Assembly (NCBI RefSeq): GCF_035958815.1
Contig: NZ_CP108383.1
Span: 434,001-498,000, forward strand
Origin: Nocardia sp. NBC_01327
Lineage (GTDB): Bacteria; Actinomycetota; Actinomycetes; Mycobacteriales; Mycobacteriaceae
Length of the DNA stretch: 64,000 nt
Direction: 5' to 3'
Shown: one piece after another, positions 51,622 through 61,064 of the stretch
Numbering within the stretch: the first letter of the stretch is position 1
Layout of the letters: each line of letters starts with the position of its first letter
The notes under the pieces: generated by a model
What the model was told of the DNA's origin: nothing
Seen by the model: only the letters and a program-made list of their open reading frames with translations
Databases searched by the model: none
Made by a program: the position numbers and the translations under genes

Positions 51622-52158
51622 GTGTCTCCGGCCGATCGCGCGAACAGTCGACGCCGCCAGCCCCGGCGCCGTGGTTCGGCCGGTAGTGCGGCGAAACCTC
51701 GCATGCGCACGGTGCGGGAGACCTCTGCCGGTGGGCTGGTTGTCGATGGGCTGGACGGGCCGCGTGAGAAGCGGTGTGCCGCACTGATCGGGCGGACCGA
51801 TCGGCGCGGGCGGTTGCTGTGGTCGCTACCCAAGGGGCATATCGAAGAGGGCGAAACCGCTGAGCAGACGGCTATTCGCGAGGTTGCCGAGGAGACCGGC
51901 ATCAATGGCAGCGTGGTCGCCGAACTGGGCAGTATCGACTACTGGTTCGTGACCGAGGGCCGGCGGGTACACAAGACCGTGCACCACTATCTGATGCGAT
52001 TTCTCGACGGCGAACTCTCCGATGCCGATGTCGAAGTCACCAAGGTGGCCTGGGTTCCCTTGAGCGAACTCGATTCCCGGCTCGCCTACGCTGACGAACG
52101 GAGGCTGGCGGAGGTCGCGAACCGGCTGATCGACCGGATGGAGAACGGCAGACAATGA
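51622..52158 (+). CDS. mutT4: NUDIX hydrolase (MutT4-type)
   Basis: A 178-residue NUDIX hydrolase with [25 protein letters not shown] as the catalytic box. The first ~35 residues are Arg/Ala-rich and basic. The order pcnA(-)-NUDIX(+)-DUF6049-murJ matches Rv3907c-Rv3910, in which this gene is mutT4, a suspected housecleaning pyrophosphatase. The gene overlaps the DUF6049 gene by four bases (ATGA). GTG 51622 is probably the first base of the mRNA. Confidence 0.9.
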   Translation: MSPADRANSRRRQPRRRGSAGSAAKPRMRTVRETSAGGLVVDGLDGPREKRCAALIGRTDRRGRLLWSLPKGHIEEGETAEQTAIREVAEETGINGSVVAELGSIDYWFVTEGRRVHKTVHHYLMRFLDGELSDADVEVTKVAWVPLSELDSRLAYADERRLAEVANRLIDRMENGRQ

Positions 52159-54689
52159 CGCGTGCGGGGTCTGGGCGTCCTGGGCAAGACACCGCGGCGC
52201 TGCACCGCTGGATCCTGTCGTTCGTCGCGGTGGTGGTCGCCGTGCTGACGGTATGTCCGTCCGCTGCGACGGCACAGCCGTCCGGCAGCGGCTCCGGCGC
52301 GGCGCCGACCGGACCGAAATTTCTGAAACTGTCCCTGGATTCGGTGACGCCGACGGCGATCACCGCCAGCAGCGACCCCTATTTCGTGGTGTCCGGCACC
52401 ATCACCAATATCGGTGACCGGCCGGTCGACGATGTCAGCGTGCGCATTCAGCGCGCCGCCGCCGTCACCACGCCGAGCGGATTGCGGTCCACGCTGCGGC
52501 TGGACCAGAACAGCTACGACGTCGCGGGCGAATTCCAGGATGTCGCAGACCGTTTGGACACCGGACAGCGAAAGCAGTTCAGCCTCACGGTCGCACTGCG
52601 CTCGGCGGCCGAATTGCCCAGCGGGATCTCCTCGATCGATATCACCGCGCCCGGCATCTATCCCCTGCTGCTGAACGTCAACGGCGCACCCAGCTACGGC
52701 GGTCAGGCGCGGCTCGACGACGCGCGCTTCCTGCTGCCCGTGCTCGGCGTCCCCATCGCCACCCCCGACCCGATGAAACGCACTGTCACGCCGACGGTTC
52801 CGGCCGTCCCGGACGCGCCGCCGGTCGCCACCACCATGTTGTGGCCACTGGCCGACCGGCCGCGCCTGGTCGCCGGTGCGACCGGGTCCGTACAGGGGTC
52901 CGCCATGCTCACCGATGACGATCTGGCGTCCTCGCTGGCCAGCGGCGGGCGGCTCGATCAATTGCTGTCCGCGCTGGAGACCGCGCTCAAACCCGATGGC
53001 GGGCACGACCGCAAACTCACCAGCGCGCTGTGCCTGGCCGTCGATCCGGATCTGCTGCTCACCGTCTCCGATATGACGGACGGCTACCGGGTGCTGGCCA
53101 GTCCGTCCGATCCGGACGGCACCACCCGGGCCGGCACCGGCGCGCACGCGGCCAAGGCCTGGCTGGACCGGCTGCGCACGCTGGCGCCCACCATGTGCGT
53201 GGTCGCGCTGCCGTTCGCGCAGGTCGATCCCACCGCGCTGGCCGCCGCCGGGGACGAGACGCTCTCGGATCGAGCCCTCAACGCGCCTGCCGACCTGGTG
53301 GATTCGCTGCTGTCGGTGAAATCCGTGCGCGGCGTGGCACTGCCGGACTCCGGAACCCTCGACACCGACGGTGCGGGCCTGCTCGCGCACCACGGCTACA
53401 CCACCGCTGTGCTCGCCGACAATGCCGTGGCGGCCTCCGACGGGCGCAGCAATATCTCCAGTGCAAAAAGCCCGGGCGGCGCAGTCGAATCGGTGAATCC
53501 GGATATGGTGCAGCTGTCGGGGATCACCCTGCCCACCGCCGGCGGCGATGCACCCGGCGGCCCCGAAATGCATGCCGCCACCTTCGATATCTGGTCGGCC
53601 ACCGCCCTCGCCGCCATCGGCTCGCATCCGCCGACCCCGCCGTTCACCCCGGACCGGGTCCGCTACGACGTCACCAACGACTCCCGCGCCGCCCGGCTGC
53701 AGGACGCGCTCGGCGCGGTCGCCTGGACGGCCCTGAACCCGCAGGCCGGACGGCCGCGCTCCGCGGTGCTCATGCCGCCGCAGCAGTGGGGCGCCAACCG
53801 GGACGAGGCCACCGCGGTGCTCGGACAGCTCGACCTGCTCTTCCGCAATAATCTGGCCGCACCGCGCTCCTTCGCCGAACTGCTGGCGCAGCAACCGGAT
53901 CCGCAGCCCTACGACCTGGACTACCTGCCCGCCGCCGCGGACGAGGCCGTGCCCGACCACTTCGCCGAACCGGTCCGGCAGCAGGCGCACAACATCACCG
54001 AGCTCATGGGCGCCCTGGTCGACCAGCCGCAGCAGGAACTCACCCCGCGCACCTTCCTCACCCCGCTGCGCGACGACCTCATCCGGGTGCTGACCATGTC
54101 CGACCGCCGCGCCGGGGCCGCCGCGGCCGACACCACCGCGCAGCGCCGCCTCGACCAGACCAGCCGCACCATCGACGACCTGTTCCATTCGGTGACCGTG
54201 CTGCCGCCGGGCGGCGTCTACACCCTCGCCTCCGAACAGAGCCCGCTACTGCTGGTCGCCCGCAACGATCTGCCGGTCGCCATCCGCATCAAATTCCGCA
54301 TCGACGCGCCGACCGAGACAAATATCAAAGACATCGGTGAACAACAGCTTCCGGCCAAGGGCACCCGGTCCTTCCAGATCCCGACCGAAGTGTCCGACAG
54401 CCGAAACCTGGTGATACCCATTGCCCTTACCACACCCGACGGGACGCCGCTCGGCAATGCGGTATCGGTATCCGTGCGGTCCAACGCCTACGGTCGAGTG
54501 TTGGCGATAATTACCGCAAGCGCCGGAGCACTGCTGCTCCTGCTGGCGGGTCGCCGGCTCTGGCACCGCTTCCGCGGGCAGTCGGATCCGGCGGACGAAG
54601 GCTTCGATCCGGAGAAGCGACGCCGGGTGAACAAGTACCTGCGCGCCCGGAAACGCAAGCTGCGAGACGAGAACCAGGAGGCCCGGTGA
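52155..54689 (+). CDS. DUF6049 family envelope protein (Rv3909-like)
   Basis: An 844-residue protein. A signal peptide (about 17-40: [20 protein letters not shown]) precedes a large outer part of about 740 residues, and a single C-terminal membrane segment (about 780-800: [20 protein letters not shown]) ends in a basic tail ([20 protein letters not shown]). This fits Rv3909-like DUF6049 proteins encoded before MurJ in mycolic-acid actinomycetes; its role is unknown but the constant link to murJ points to cell-wall assembly. ATG 52155 overlaps the mutT4 stop; its own stop overlaps murJ. Confidence 0.88.
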   Translation: MTRAGSGRPGQDTAALHRWILSFVAVVVAVLTVCPSAATAQPSGSGSGAAPTGPKFLKLSLDSVTPTAITASSDPYFVVSGTITNIGDRPVDDVSVRIQRAAAVTTPSGLRSTLRLDQNSYDVAGEFQDVADRLDTGQRKQFSLTVALRSAAELPSGISSIDITAPGIYPLLLNVNGAPSYGGQARLDDARFLLPVLGVPIATPDPMKRTVTPTVPAVPDAPPVATTMLWPLADRPRLVAGATGSVQGSAMLTDDDLASSLASGGRLDQLLSALETALKPDGGHDRKLTSALCLAVDPDLLLTVSDMTDGYRVLASPSDPDGTTRAGTGAHAAKAWLDRLRTLAPTMCVVALPFAQVDPTALAAAGDETLSDRALNAPADLVDSLLSVKSVRGVALPDSGTLDTDGAGLLAHHGYTTAVLADNAVAASDGRSNISSAKSPGGAVESVNPDMVQLSGITLPTAGGDAPGGPEMHAATFDIWSATALAAIGSHPPTPPFTPDRVRYDVTNDSRAARLQDALGAVAWTALNPQAGRPRSAVLMPPQQWGANRDEATAVLGQLDLLFRNNLAAPRSFAELLAQQPDPQPYDLDYLPAAADEAVPDHFAEPVRQQAHNITELMGALVDQPQQELTPRTFLTPLRDDLIRVLTMSDRRAGAAAADTTAQRRLDQTSRTIDDLFHSVTVLPPGGVYTLASEQSPLLLVARNDLPVAIRIKFRIDAPTETNIKDIGEQQLPAKGTRSFQIPTEVSDSRNLVIPIALTTPDGTPLGNAVSVSVRSNAYGRVLAIITASAGALLLLLAGRRLWHRFRGQSDPADEGFDPEKRRRVNKYLRARKRKLRDENQEAR

Positions 54690-57600
54690 GCGAGTACGGC
54701 GGACCGCGCTCGACCGGCCGACCCGACGGCGCCGACGGGCCGCGCTCCCACGGCGCCGACGGCCCGCCCGCCCGGGGCGCCGACGGCCCGCCCGCGCGCC
54801 GGGCACCGTCAGCACCCTGGGAGCGCGGTGCGCCCGCACCCCAGGCACCGCGTCCGGCACCGCAGGCACCGCGTCCGGCGCCCCAGGGTCCGCGGCCCGT
54901 GCCGCAGGGTCCGCGTCCGGTACCGCCCGGCCCGCGCAGTGGCGGCTTTCCGCCGGTGCCGCAGGTGAATACGCCCGGGGGGCCCGGCCGTCCACTACCC
55001 GGTCAACCGTCCGGTCCGCTGCCGGTGCGGGGACCACGCCCCGGCGAATCCGGGCCCATCATGCAGCGCCCGCCCGCACCCGGTCAGCCGCGACAGCCGC
55101 AGCCGCCACGCCCGGCCGGACCGCCACGCGGAAACGCCTATGTCCCCGAAGAAGACCGCTACCACTGGGGACACGGCAACCCGGATCAGAACCGGGCACC
55201 CGGAATCGGGCCGCGGCCCACCCCGCGCGACGGCATGCGCTACCCGGAGTCGAATCCGGTACCGCGGCACTCGCAACCACTGCCCAGGCAGGCGCGCGGC
55301 GGACCGACCACGCGGGAACAGCAGCAGGTCGAGAAGGCCGAGAACTCGAACGCCAGACTGGTCCGGGACTCCGGATCCATCGCGATCGCGACCCTGGTCA
55401 GCCGCATCACCGGCTTCGGCAAACAGCTACTGCTGCTGACCGTGCTCGGGCCGGCCATCGCCAGCGCGTTCACCGTGGCCAGCACCATCCCGACCATGAT
55501 CTCCGAGCTGCTGCTCGGCGCGGTCCTCACCGCCATCGTGGTGCCGACCCTGGTGCGCGCGGAGAAAGAGGACCCCGACGGCGGCAGCGCCTTCGTCCGG
55601 CGGCTGTTCACCGCCGCGATCACCATCCTCGGCATCGGCACCACACTCACCCTGATACTCGCGCCCATCCTGACCACGCACGTCTTCCTCTCGAACGACG
55701 GCAAGGTCAATACCGCGCTCACCACCGCACTGACCTTCCTGCTGCTGCCCGCGGTGTTCTTCTACGGCACCTCCGCGCTGATGATGGCCATCCTGAATAC
55801 GCACGGGGTGTTCAAACCCGGTGCGTGGGCGCCGGTGCTCAACAACCTCGTGGTGCTGGCCGTGCTCATCGCCTACCGGCTCACACCCGGTGAGATCAGC
55901 CTGCATCCGGTCCGCATGGGCGATACGAAACTGCTGGTCCTCGGCATCGGCGTGACCGTCGGCGTCGCGGTCCAGGTGCTCAGCCTGCTGCCCGCCATCC
56001 GCCGCGAAGGAATCGACCTGCGGCCGCTGTGGGGTGTGGACGCCCGGCTCCGGCAGTTCGGCGGCATGGCCGCGGCCATCATGCTGTACGTGCTGATCAG
56101 CCAGGTCGGCTGGACCTTCGCGACCCGCGTGTCCTCGCATGTGGACATCGCCGGTCCGGCCATCTACCAAAATGCCTGGCTGCTGCTGCAATTGCCGTAC
56201 GGCGTACTCGGCGTGACCCTGCTGACCGCGATCATGCCGCGGCTGAGCCGCAATGCCGCCGCCGACGACACTCCGGCCGTGGTCGACGATCTCGGCACCG
56301 CCACGCGACTCACCATGATCGCGCTCGTTCCGGTCGTCACCTTCCTGACCTTCGCCGGACCGCAGATCGGCCGCGCCCTCTACGGCTACGGGCACTTCGG
56401 ACCCGGACAGGCCGGGCGGCTCGGCGAGGCCGTGTCCTGGTCGGCCTTCACGCTGATCCCGTACGCGCTGGTGCTGATCCACCTGCGCGTCTTCTACGCC
56501 CGCGAACAGGCCTGGACGCCGACCTGGATCATCCTCGGCATCACCAGCGTGAAGATCGCGCTCTCGGCGCTCGCGCCGATGGTCGTCGACGAACGCCACG
56601 TGGTGATCGCGCTCGGTGTCGCCAACGGGCTCGGCTTCGTCTCCGGCGCGGTGATCGGCGGCTGGCTGCTGCATCGCAGCCTCGGCGATCTGCGCATGGC
56701 CAATGTCGGGCACACCATCACCCGCGTCGTGGGGGCCTCGCTGGCCGCCGGCGTGGTCATGTGGACCGCCGACAAAGTCATGGGGCTGCACCGGCTTTCG
56801 GAGTCCTTCGGCGGCATCGGATCGCTGGTGCGGGTCGCCCTCACCGCGATCATCATGTTCGGCGTCGCCTTCGGCCTCATGCGCCTGGCCGGCATCCCCG
56901 AAATCGTCGCCATCACGGTGGCCGTGTCGCGGCGCCTCGGCTTCACGGCACCGGCGCCGCAGATGGATCTCGACGGCGGGCCGATCGACGCGACCACGCT
57001 GCTCCCCAAGCCGGATCTGCGCGCCGCGCCGTACTACTACCGGTTCGACCCGTACCTCGACGCGCAGACAATGGTGCTGCCCGTTATCCGACCCGATGCG
57101 GTTGACATCACCGGCAAGGGTGAGTTCCCGTACCCTGTTCGGCAGAGAAGCGCAAGCGCCGCATCCGGTGTTCCAGACGACTACAACAGGCCGGATGAGG
57201 GCTCTCGCGCGGCCTCGGACGACGGCGTCTACCAGGCACCGGGTTCGGCCCAGACACATCGGTCTCCGACATACCAGGGCGAAGGAGGAACGAGGGTGAG
57301 CGACGACGCGGTGAGCGGCGTCCCGGCCGCCGAATCCACAGCGGCAGCGGGCGGTGGGCTCTCCACGGATGCGCCCCCGACTCCGGACGAAAAGATCGGA
57401 AAGCAGAGCGGCAAAGCCGATTCCGCCAACCGATCCACCGGACGTGGCGACCGAGGCGAACCGGACGAACTACCGGACGAAGGTGGCGCAGGCCCCGAAA
57501 CCGGCGTCTACGAGGCGATCTCGCCTCAGATGCCGCCCATGCGGGTGGAGGCCACCAAGCGCATCCAGCGCGGCCCCAAACTGCTGCCCGGCGCGTCCGT

Positions 57601-59098
57601 CGCGGGCGGCCGCTACCGGCTGCTCGCCGGCCACGGCGGTGCGCGCGGCCTGAAATTCTGGCAGGCGCTGGATGTGAAGCTCGACCGCGAGGTCGCGCTC
57701 ACCTTCGTCGACGCCGACCAGCAGGACGCCGAGAACTCCGGACACGATGGGCCGCAGGCGATCCTGTCGCGCACCCTGCGACTCGGGCGCATCAACTCGC
57801 CCGGCCTCGCCCGTGTGCTCGATGTGGTCCGCGGCTCCTCCGGCGGCATCGTCGTCGCCGAATGGACGCCCGGCCGCTCGCTCAAGGAGATGGCCGACAC
57901 GGTGCCGTCCCCGATAGGAGCGGCGCGCGCCATCCGGGCGCTCGCGGCGGCGGCCGAACTGGCACACCGCGGCGGCGGCTCGCTGTCCATCGATCACCCG
58001 GATCGGGTGCGCATCAGCGCCTCCGGTGACGCGGTGCTCGCCTTCCCCGGCACGCTCGGCGATTCCGACGCGCAATCGGATGTCCGCGGGCTCGGGGCCA
58101 TGCTGTACGCGCTCATCACGGCGCACTGGCCGATTCGCGTCGGCGGCGTCACCGGTACCGCGGCGACCATCGGCGGACTGCCGCTGGCCGATTTCGGGCC
58201 GGACGGAACTCCGGTGGAGCCCAGGACCATTCGGCCCGAGGTGCCCTTCGAGATCTCCGCGGTCGCGGTGCGCTCGCTGGAATCCAACAAGGGTGTGCGC
58301 ACCGCCGCCACGGTTCAGCACGTGCTGGAGCAGGCGTCGGTCGTCGACCAGAAGACCGACCTCATCCCGGTGCTCAGACTCGGCCAGCGGCCGCCCTCGG
58401 CGCCGGACGAGACCCTCGCCGATCCGGAACTGCTCGCCGCCGAGAAGGAACGCTCGCAGCGGATGATGTGGATCCTGGTCGGACTCGGCGTGCTGGCCGC
58501 GCTGGTGGTCGGCGTCATCATCTGGTGGCTGCTGAGCGTGTTCGCGCCCGGCAGTTCCGAAGCGCCGCTGAACGAACAGCGCAATATCGGTCTCACGACG
58601 TCCAGCCCGATACCGACCTCGCCGGGGGCTCCCGTGCCCACCGGCGGTGCGGCGCAGGGTGTTCCGGTACCGGTCACCGGCGCCATGGTGTTCTCGCCCG
58701 AGGGCACCCCGGACGGTGTGGGCAGCATCGGGGCCGTGCTGGACAACAACCCCGTCACGGTGTGGCGGACCGACGCGTACTTCCAGCAGTTCCCCGCCCT
58801 CAAGAAGGGGGTGGGGATCATGACGACGCTCGGCAGCCCCAGCAAGCTGACCAAGGTGATCATCGATTCGCCGACGCCGGGCACCGTGGTCGAGATCCGC
58901 ACCTCGCCCACGGCGTCGCCGACGCTTGATCAGACCCAGCTCATCGGGTCGGCGACGCTCGGCAACGGGACCACCGAGATCGCGGTGCAGGCCGACCAGC
59001 CCGCCCGCTACGTGCTGGTGTGGATCACCGCGCTGGCGCAGAACGGCGGGCAGTACCAGACCTCCATCGGTGAGGTGCGCTACGAGGCCGCACCGTAG
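54686..59098 (+). CDS. murJ: Lipid II flippase MurJ with pseudokinase domain
   Basis: A 1470-residue protein, longer than M. tuberculosis Rv3910 (1184) because of a Pro/Arg-rich cytoplasmic N-terminus (1-220). The MOP/MurJ core with about 14 membrane segments runs ~222-740 (IAIATLVSRITGFGKQLLLL at its start). A disordered linker leads to a pseudokinase (~966-1180): the VAIK Lys is replaced (VALTFVD) and no HRD or DFG catalytic residues are seen. One membrane segment follows (from Met1260) and an outer domain ends the chain. In mycobacteria the phosphorylated pseudokinase binds FhaA and restrains cell-wall synthesis. An internal GTG with a strong ribosome site lies at 57296. Confidence 0.93.
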   Translation: MSEYGGPRSTGRPDGADGPRSHGADGPPARGADGPPARRAPSAPWERGAPAPQAPRPAPQAPRPAPQGPRPVPQGPRPVPPGPRSGGFPPVPQVNTPGGPGRPLPGQPSGPLPVRGPRPGESGPIMQRPPAPGQPRQPQPPRPAGPPRGNAYVPEEDRYHWGHGNPDQNRAPGIGPRPTPRDGMRYPESNPVPRHSQPLPRQARGGPTTREQQQVEKAENSNARLVRDSGSIAIATLVSRITGFGKQLLLLTVLGPAIASAFTVASTIPTMISELLLGAVLTAIVVPTLVRAEKEDPDGGSAFVRRLFTAAITILGIGTTLTLILAPILTTHVFLSNDGKVNTALTTALTFLLLPAVFFYGTSALMMAILNTHGVFKPGAWAPVLNNLVVLAVLIAYRLTPGEISLHPVRMGDTKLLVLGIGVTVGVAVQVLSLLPAIRREGIDLRPLWGVDARLRQFGGMAAAIMLYVLISQVGWTFATRVSSHVDIAGPAIYQNAWLLLQLPYGVLGVTLLTAIMPRLSRNAAADDTPAVVDDLGTATRLTMIALVPVVTFLTFAGPQIGRALYGYGHFGPGQAGRLGEAVSWSAFTLIPYALVLIHLRVFYAREQAWTPTWIILGITSVKIALSALAPMVVDERHVVIALGVANGLGFVSGAVIGGWLLHRSLGDLRMANVGHTITRVVGASLAAGVVMWTADKVMGLHRLSESFGGIGSLVRVALTAIIMFGVAFGLMRLAGIPEIVAITVAVSRRLGFTAPAPQMDLDGGPIDATTLLPKPDLRAAPYYYRFDPYLDAQTMVLPVIRPDAVDITGKGEFPYPVRQRSASAASGVPDDYNRPDEGSRAASDDGVYQAPGSAQTHRSPTYQGEGGTRVSDDAVSGVPAAESTAAAGGGLSTDAPPTPDEKIGKQSGKADSANRSTGRGDRGEPDELPDEGGAGPETGVYEAISPQMPPMRVEATKRIQRGPKLLPGASVAGGRYRLLAGHGGARGLKFWQALDVKLDREVALTFVDADQQDAENSGHDGPQAILSRTLRLGRINSPGLARVLDVVRGSSGGIVVAEWTPGRSLKEMADTVPSPIGAARAIRALAAAAELAHRGGGSLSIDHPDRVRISASGDAVLAFPGTLGDSDAQSDVRGLGAMLYALITAHWPIRVGGVTGTAATIGGLPLADFGPDGTPVEPRTIRPEVPFEISAVAVRSLESNKGVRTAATVQHVLEQASVVDQKTDLIPVLRLGQRPPSAPDETLADPELLAAEKERSQRMMWILVGLGVLAALVVGVIIWWLLSVFAPGSSEAPLNEQRNIGLTTSSPIPTSPGAPVPTGGAAQGVPVPVTGAMVFSPEGTPDGVGSIGAVLDNNPVTVWRTDAYFQQFPALKKGVGIMTTLGSPSKLTKVIIDSPTPGTVVEIRTSPTASPTLDQTQLIGSATLGNGTTEIAVQADQPARYVLVWITALAQNGGQYQTSIGEVRYEAAP
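57281..57298 (+). promoter_or_regulatory. Internal ribosome site and GTG inside murJ
   Basis: GAAGGAGGAACGAGGGTG reads as a near-ideal Shine-Dalgarno followed by GTG 57296, in frame at residue 871, in the disordered linker before the pseudokinase. Starts here would make a separate 600-residue pseudokinase-membrane protein. Confidence 0.5.
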
Positions 59099-59133
59099 TT
59101 CCGAGGCCGTGCCGTGATCTACGGCCTCGGAAC
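59098..59133 (+). terminator. Terminator after murJ
   Basis: A perfect 13-base-pair stem (GTTCCGAGGCCGT at 59098-59110 with its complement at 59121-59133), ten-base loop, beginning on the last base of the murJ stop codon. Confidence 0.75.
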
Positions 59134-59189
59134 CCGGTGTCCGGTTCGCCCGAAAAAGCCCGCTAGCTGCGCTTTTCTTGCGCAAACCA

Positions 59190-59219
59190 TTGCTACCGAA
59201 TCGTTATCTTCGTTATGAT
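59190..59219 (+). promoter_or_regulatory. Predicted promoter of sigM
   Basis: TTGCTA (59190-59195) and TATGAT (59214-59219) with an 18-base spacer resemble a housekeeping sigma promoter, 49 bases before the start codon. Confidence 0.4.
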
Positions 59220-59233
59220 CTTGCGTACTCTCT

Positions 59234-59264
59234 GCAGGTTTCAGGAGTTGCAGGTTCAGGAGTT
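59234..59264 (+). repeat. Tandem 15-16 bp repeat carrying the sigM ribosome site
   Basis: GCAGGTTTCAGGAGTT (59234-59249) is followed directly by GCAGGTTCAGGAGTT (59250-59264), so the CAGGAG ribosome site occurs twice. The second copy is followed by GCA and then the TTG start. Confidence 0.9.
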
Positions 59265-59267
59265 GCA

Positions 59268-59894
59268 TTGTCAACTGCGAAGAATTACGAGGTAGCGACC
59301 GAGCCGACCACTCGGTCCACAGCGACGGCCGTCCGGACCCGGAAACCCCGGGTCGCCGAGACCACCGATCGCGATCTCCTAGCCGCCCACGCCTCCGGCG
59401 AGCGGCACGCCTTCGCCGAACTATTACGGCGCCATCGCGATCACCTCTGGCAGACCGCGCTACGCGCCTCCTATACGCCCGAGGACGCCGCCGACTCGCT
59501 GCAGGACGCCCTGCTCTCCGTCCATCGCGGTGCGGGCGCCTTCCGCGGCGATGCCGAGGTGCGCAGCTGGTTGCACCGCATCGTGGTGAACGCGTGCCTC
59601 GATCGCATCCGTCGCAACAAACTGCGGTGCACGGTACCGTTACCGGACGAGTCGTTGCTCGAACCCCGTTATGCCCGCGACGATTTCGCGAGCCTGGAGG
59701 CAAGTCTTGTCATCGACGCAGCATTGTTCACGCTGCCCGCCGAACAGCGCACCGCACTCGTCGCGGTGGAGCTCGAAGGACTGTCGATCGCGGAAGCCGC
59801 AGCGCTGCTCGGAGTTCCGGCCGGAACCATCAAGAGCCGGTGCGCCCGCGGCCGGCGACGACTCGAAGAACATCTGCACGCGATGAACACCTGA
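59268..59894 (+). CDS. sigM: ECF sigma factor SigM
   Basis: A 208-residue ECF sigma factor. Region 2 is seen as FAELLRRHRDHLWQTALRAS, ADSLQDALLSVHRGAGAFRG, SWLHRIVVNACLDRIRRNKL and region 4 as LPAEQRTALVAVELEGLSIA, EAAALLGVPAGTIKSRCARG. The position after murJ and before the membrane anti-sigma gene matches sigM (Rv3911). TTG 59268 is chosen because CAGGAG lies six bases upstream; a frame from ATG 59178 adds 30 residues that overlap the predicted promoter. In M. tuberculosis SigM controls Esx genes and surface lipids. Confidence 0.9.
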   Translation: MSTAKNYEVATEPTTRSTATAVRTRKPRVAETTDRDLLAAHASGERHAFAELLRRHRDHLWQTALRASYTPEDAADSLQDALLSVHRGAGAFRGDAEVRSWLHRIVVNACLDRIRRNKLRCTVPLPDESLLEPRYARDDFASLEASLVIDAALFTLPAEQRTALVAVELEGLSIAEAAALLGVPAGTIKSRCARGRRRLEEHLHAMNT

Positions 59895-60000
59895 ATCCGC
59901 TGCGGAACAAGCAGGATAGCGGGAACCGGATCGCACTCCGGTGCGTCAAAAACTAAGACAGGTCTGCGAATTCCCATATCGGGTCCGATCTGGAGGGGCG

Positions 60001-60921
60001 ATGAACGAGGACTACGCAGGAGGACCGGTGGCAGCAGGGACGATTCCCCGGCCGCCCTATTCCTCCGAGCTGCTCGCCGATCTGCACGCCGGGAACGTCC
60101 CGGCAGACCTGTCCGCCCAGCTGTGGACGCAGGTCCGCCGCGATCCGGACGCCATGCGCTATCTGCGCTCGCTCGATCAGGTGAACAATCGCCTGCGCGA
60201 CCTCGGCCGCGACGAACACATCGCCCACCCCATGCCCATCGCCATCACCGCACGCCTGGAACGAATGATCGACAATCTCGCCGCCACCGACCTCGACACC
60301 AGTGATCGAGTGGCCACCGTGCACCGCCTCCCGGTGCCCCGCCAATCCACCCATCCCGCACCGCCTTCCACCGCACCCATGCCGGTACTGAACGGTTCGG
60401 CCATCTTCGACACCGGGCGGCTGGACCCCCGCGAACTCGACGACCTCGTCCCCGAGGAGCCCGAGTCGGAGTTCGATCTCACACCCGGCCCCGCACCGGC
60501 GACCGAACGGTTCTCCAACCGGCTCCGCTGGCTCACCGCGGCCGCGGCCACCGCCGCCATCACGGCCGGAGCCGTGGTGGCCGTGGACGCCGTGCAGACC
60601 CGCACCGGGACGCCCGCCGCCGCACAGTCCGCCGCCGCGCTACCGCTGGCGGCGGAACTTCCGCCCACCGCGGTGCTCACCGCCATGGGCCACCACGACA
60701 TCAGCGGGCCGCTCGCCGCGGGCAACGCACTATCGAGTTGCCTGCGGGCCGCAGGGCTCGACCGCTCGGTGCTGGGATCGCGTAGCGTCCTCTACGGCGG
60801 CAAACCGGCCGTTCTCGTGCTGCTCGCGGGCCCGCACGCGCCGCAGATCACAGCCGCCGTGCTCGACAACGGCTGCGGACCGGGGAACCCGCAGGTACTG
60901 GCCAGCACCGATATCGGCTGA
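60001..60921 (+). CDS. rsmA: Anti-sigma-M factor RsmA
   Basis: A 306-residue membrane protein. The N-terminal ~100 residues (SSELLADLHAGNVPADLSAQ, LWTQVRRDPDAMRYLRSLDQ) form the sigma-binding cytosolic domain, followed by a Pro-rich linker, one membrane segment (about 178-202: WLTAAAATAAITAGAVVAVD) and an outer domain with a Cys pair (SSCLRAAGLDRS, NGCGPGNP). This is the layout of Rv3912/RsmA, which holds SigM until a signal or proteolysis frees it. GGAGGGG lies before ATG 60001. It is 107 bases after sigM. Confidence 0.85.
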   Translation: MNEDYAGGPVAAGTIPRPPYSSELLADLHAGNVPADLSAQLWTQVRRDPDAMRYLRSLDQVNNRLRDLGRDEHIAHPMPIAITARLERMIDNLAATDLDTSDRVATVHRLPVPRQSTHPAPPSTAPMPVLNGSAIFDTGRLDPRELDDLVPEEPESEFDLTPGPAPATERFSNRLRWLTAAAATAAITAGAVVAVDAVQTRTGTPAAAQSAAALPLAAELPPTAVLTAMGHHDISGPLAAGNALSSCLRAAGLDRSVLGSRSVLYGGKPAVLVLLAGPHAPQITAAVLDNGCGPGNPQVLASTDIG

Positions 60922-61020
60922 CGGCCCGCCGCCGCTCCCATGCACAGCGGTAGATGGGAGCGCCACCGCCTACCCACGGCCCGGTGGGAACAACAGCGTT
61001 TACGCTGTGGTTGACCGACA

Positions 61021-61045
61021 TGCCTGTTTCACGTGCCTGTTTCAC
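61021..61045 (+). repeat. Direct repeat in the trxB leader
   Basis: TGCCTGTTTCAC occurs at 61021-61032 and 61034-61045 with one base between. The first copy runs into TGTTTCACGTG, the left 11 bases of the 16-base parS site. Confidence 0.85.
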
Positions 61046-61064
61046 AACTGCCTCGGAGGACCCT

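Noticed and set aside
52086..54188. 700-codon minus-strand frame opposite the DUF6049 gene
   Set aside because: Gly/Arg/Val-rich antisense shadow; the plus strand has signal peptide, membrane segment and start/stop coupling.
55427..57259. 610-codon minus-strand frame opposite murJ
   Set aside because: His/Asp/Gly-rich antisense reading of membrane segments; no recognisable domain.
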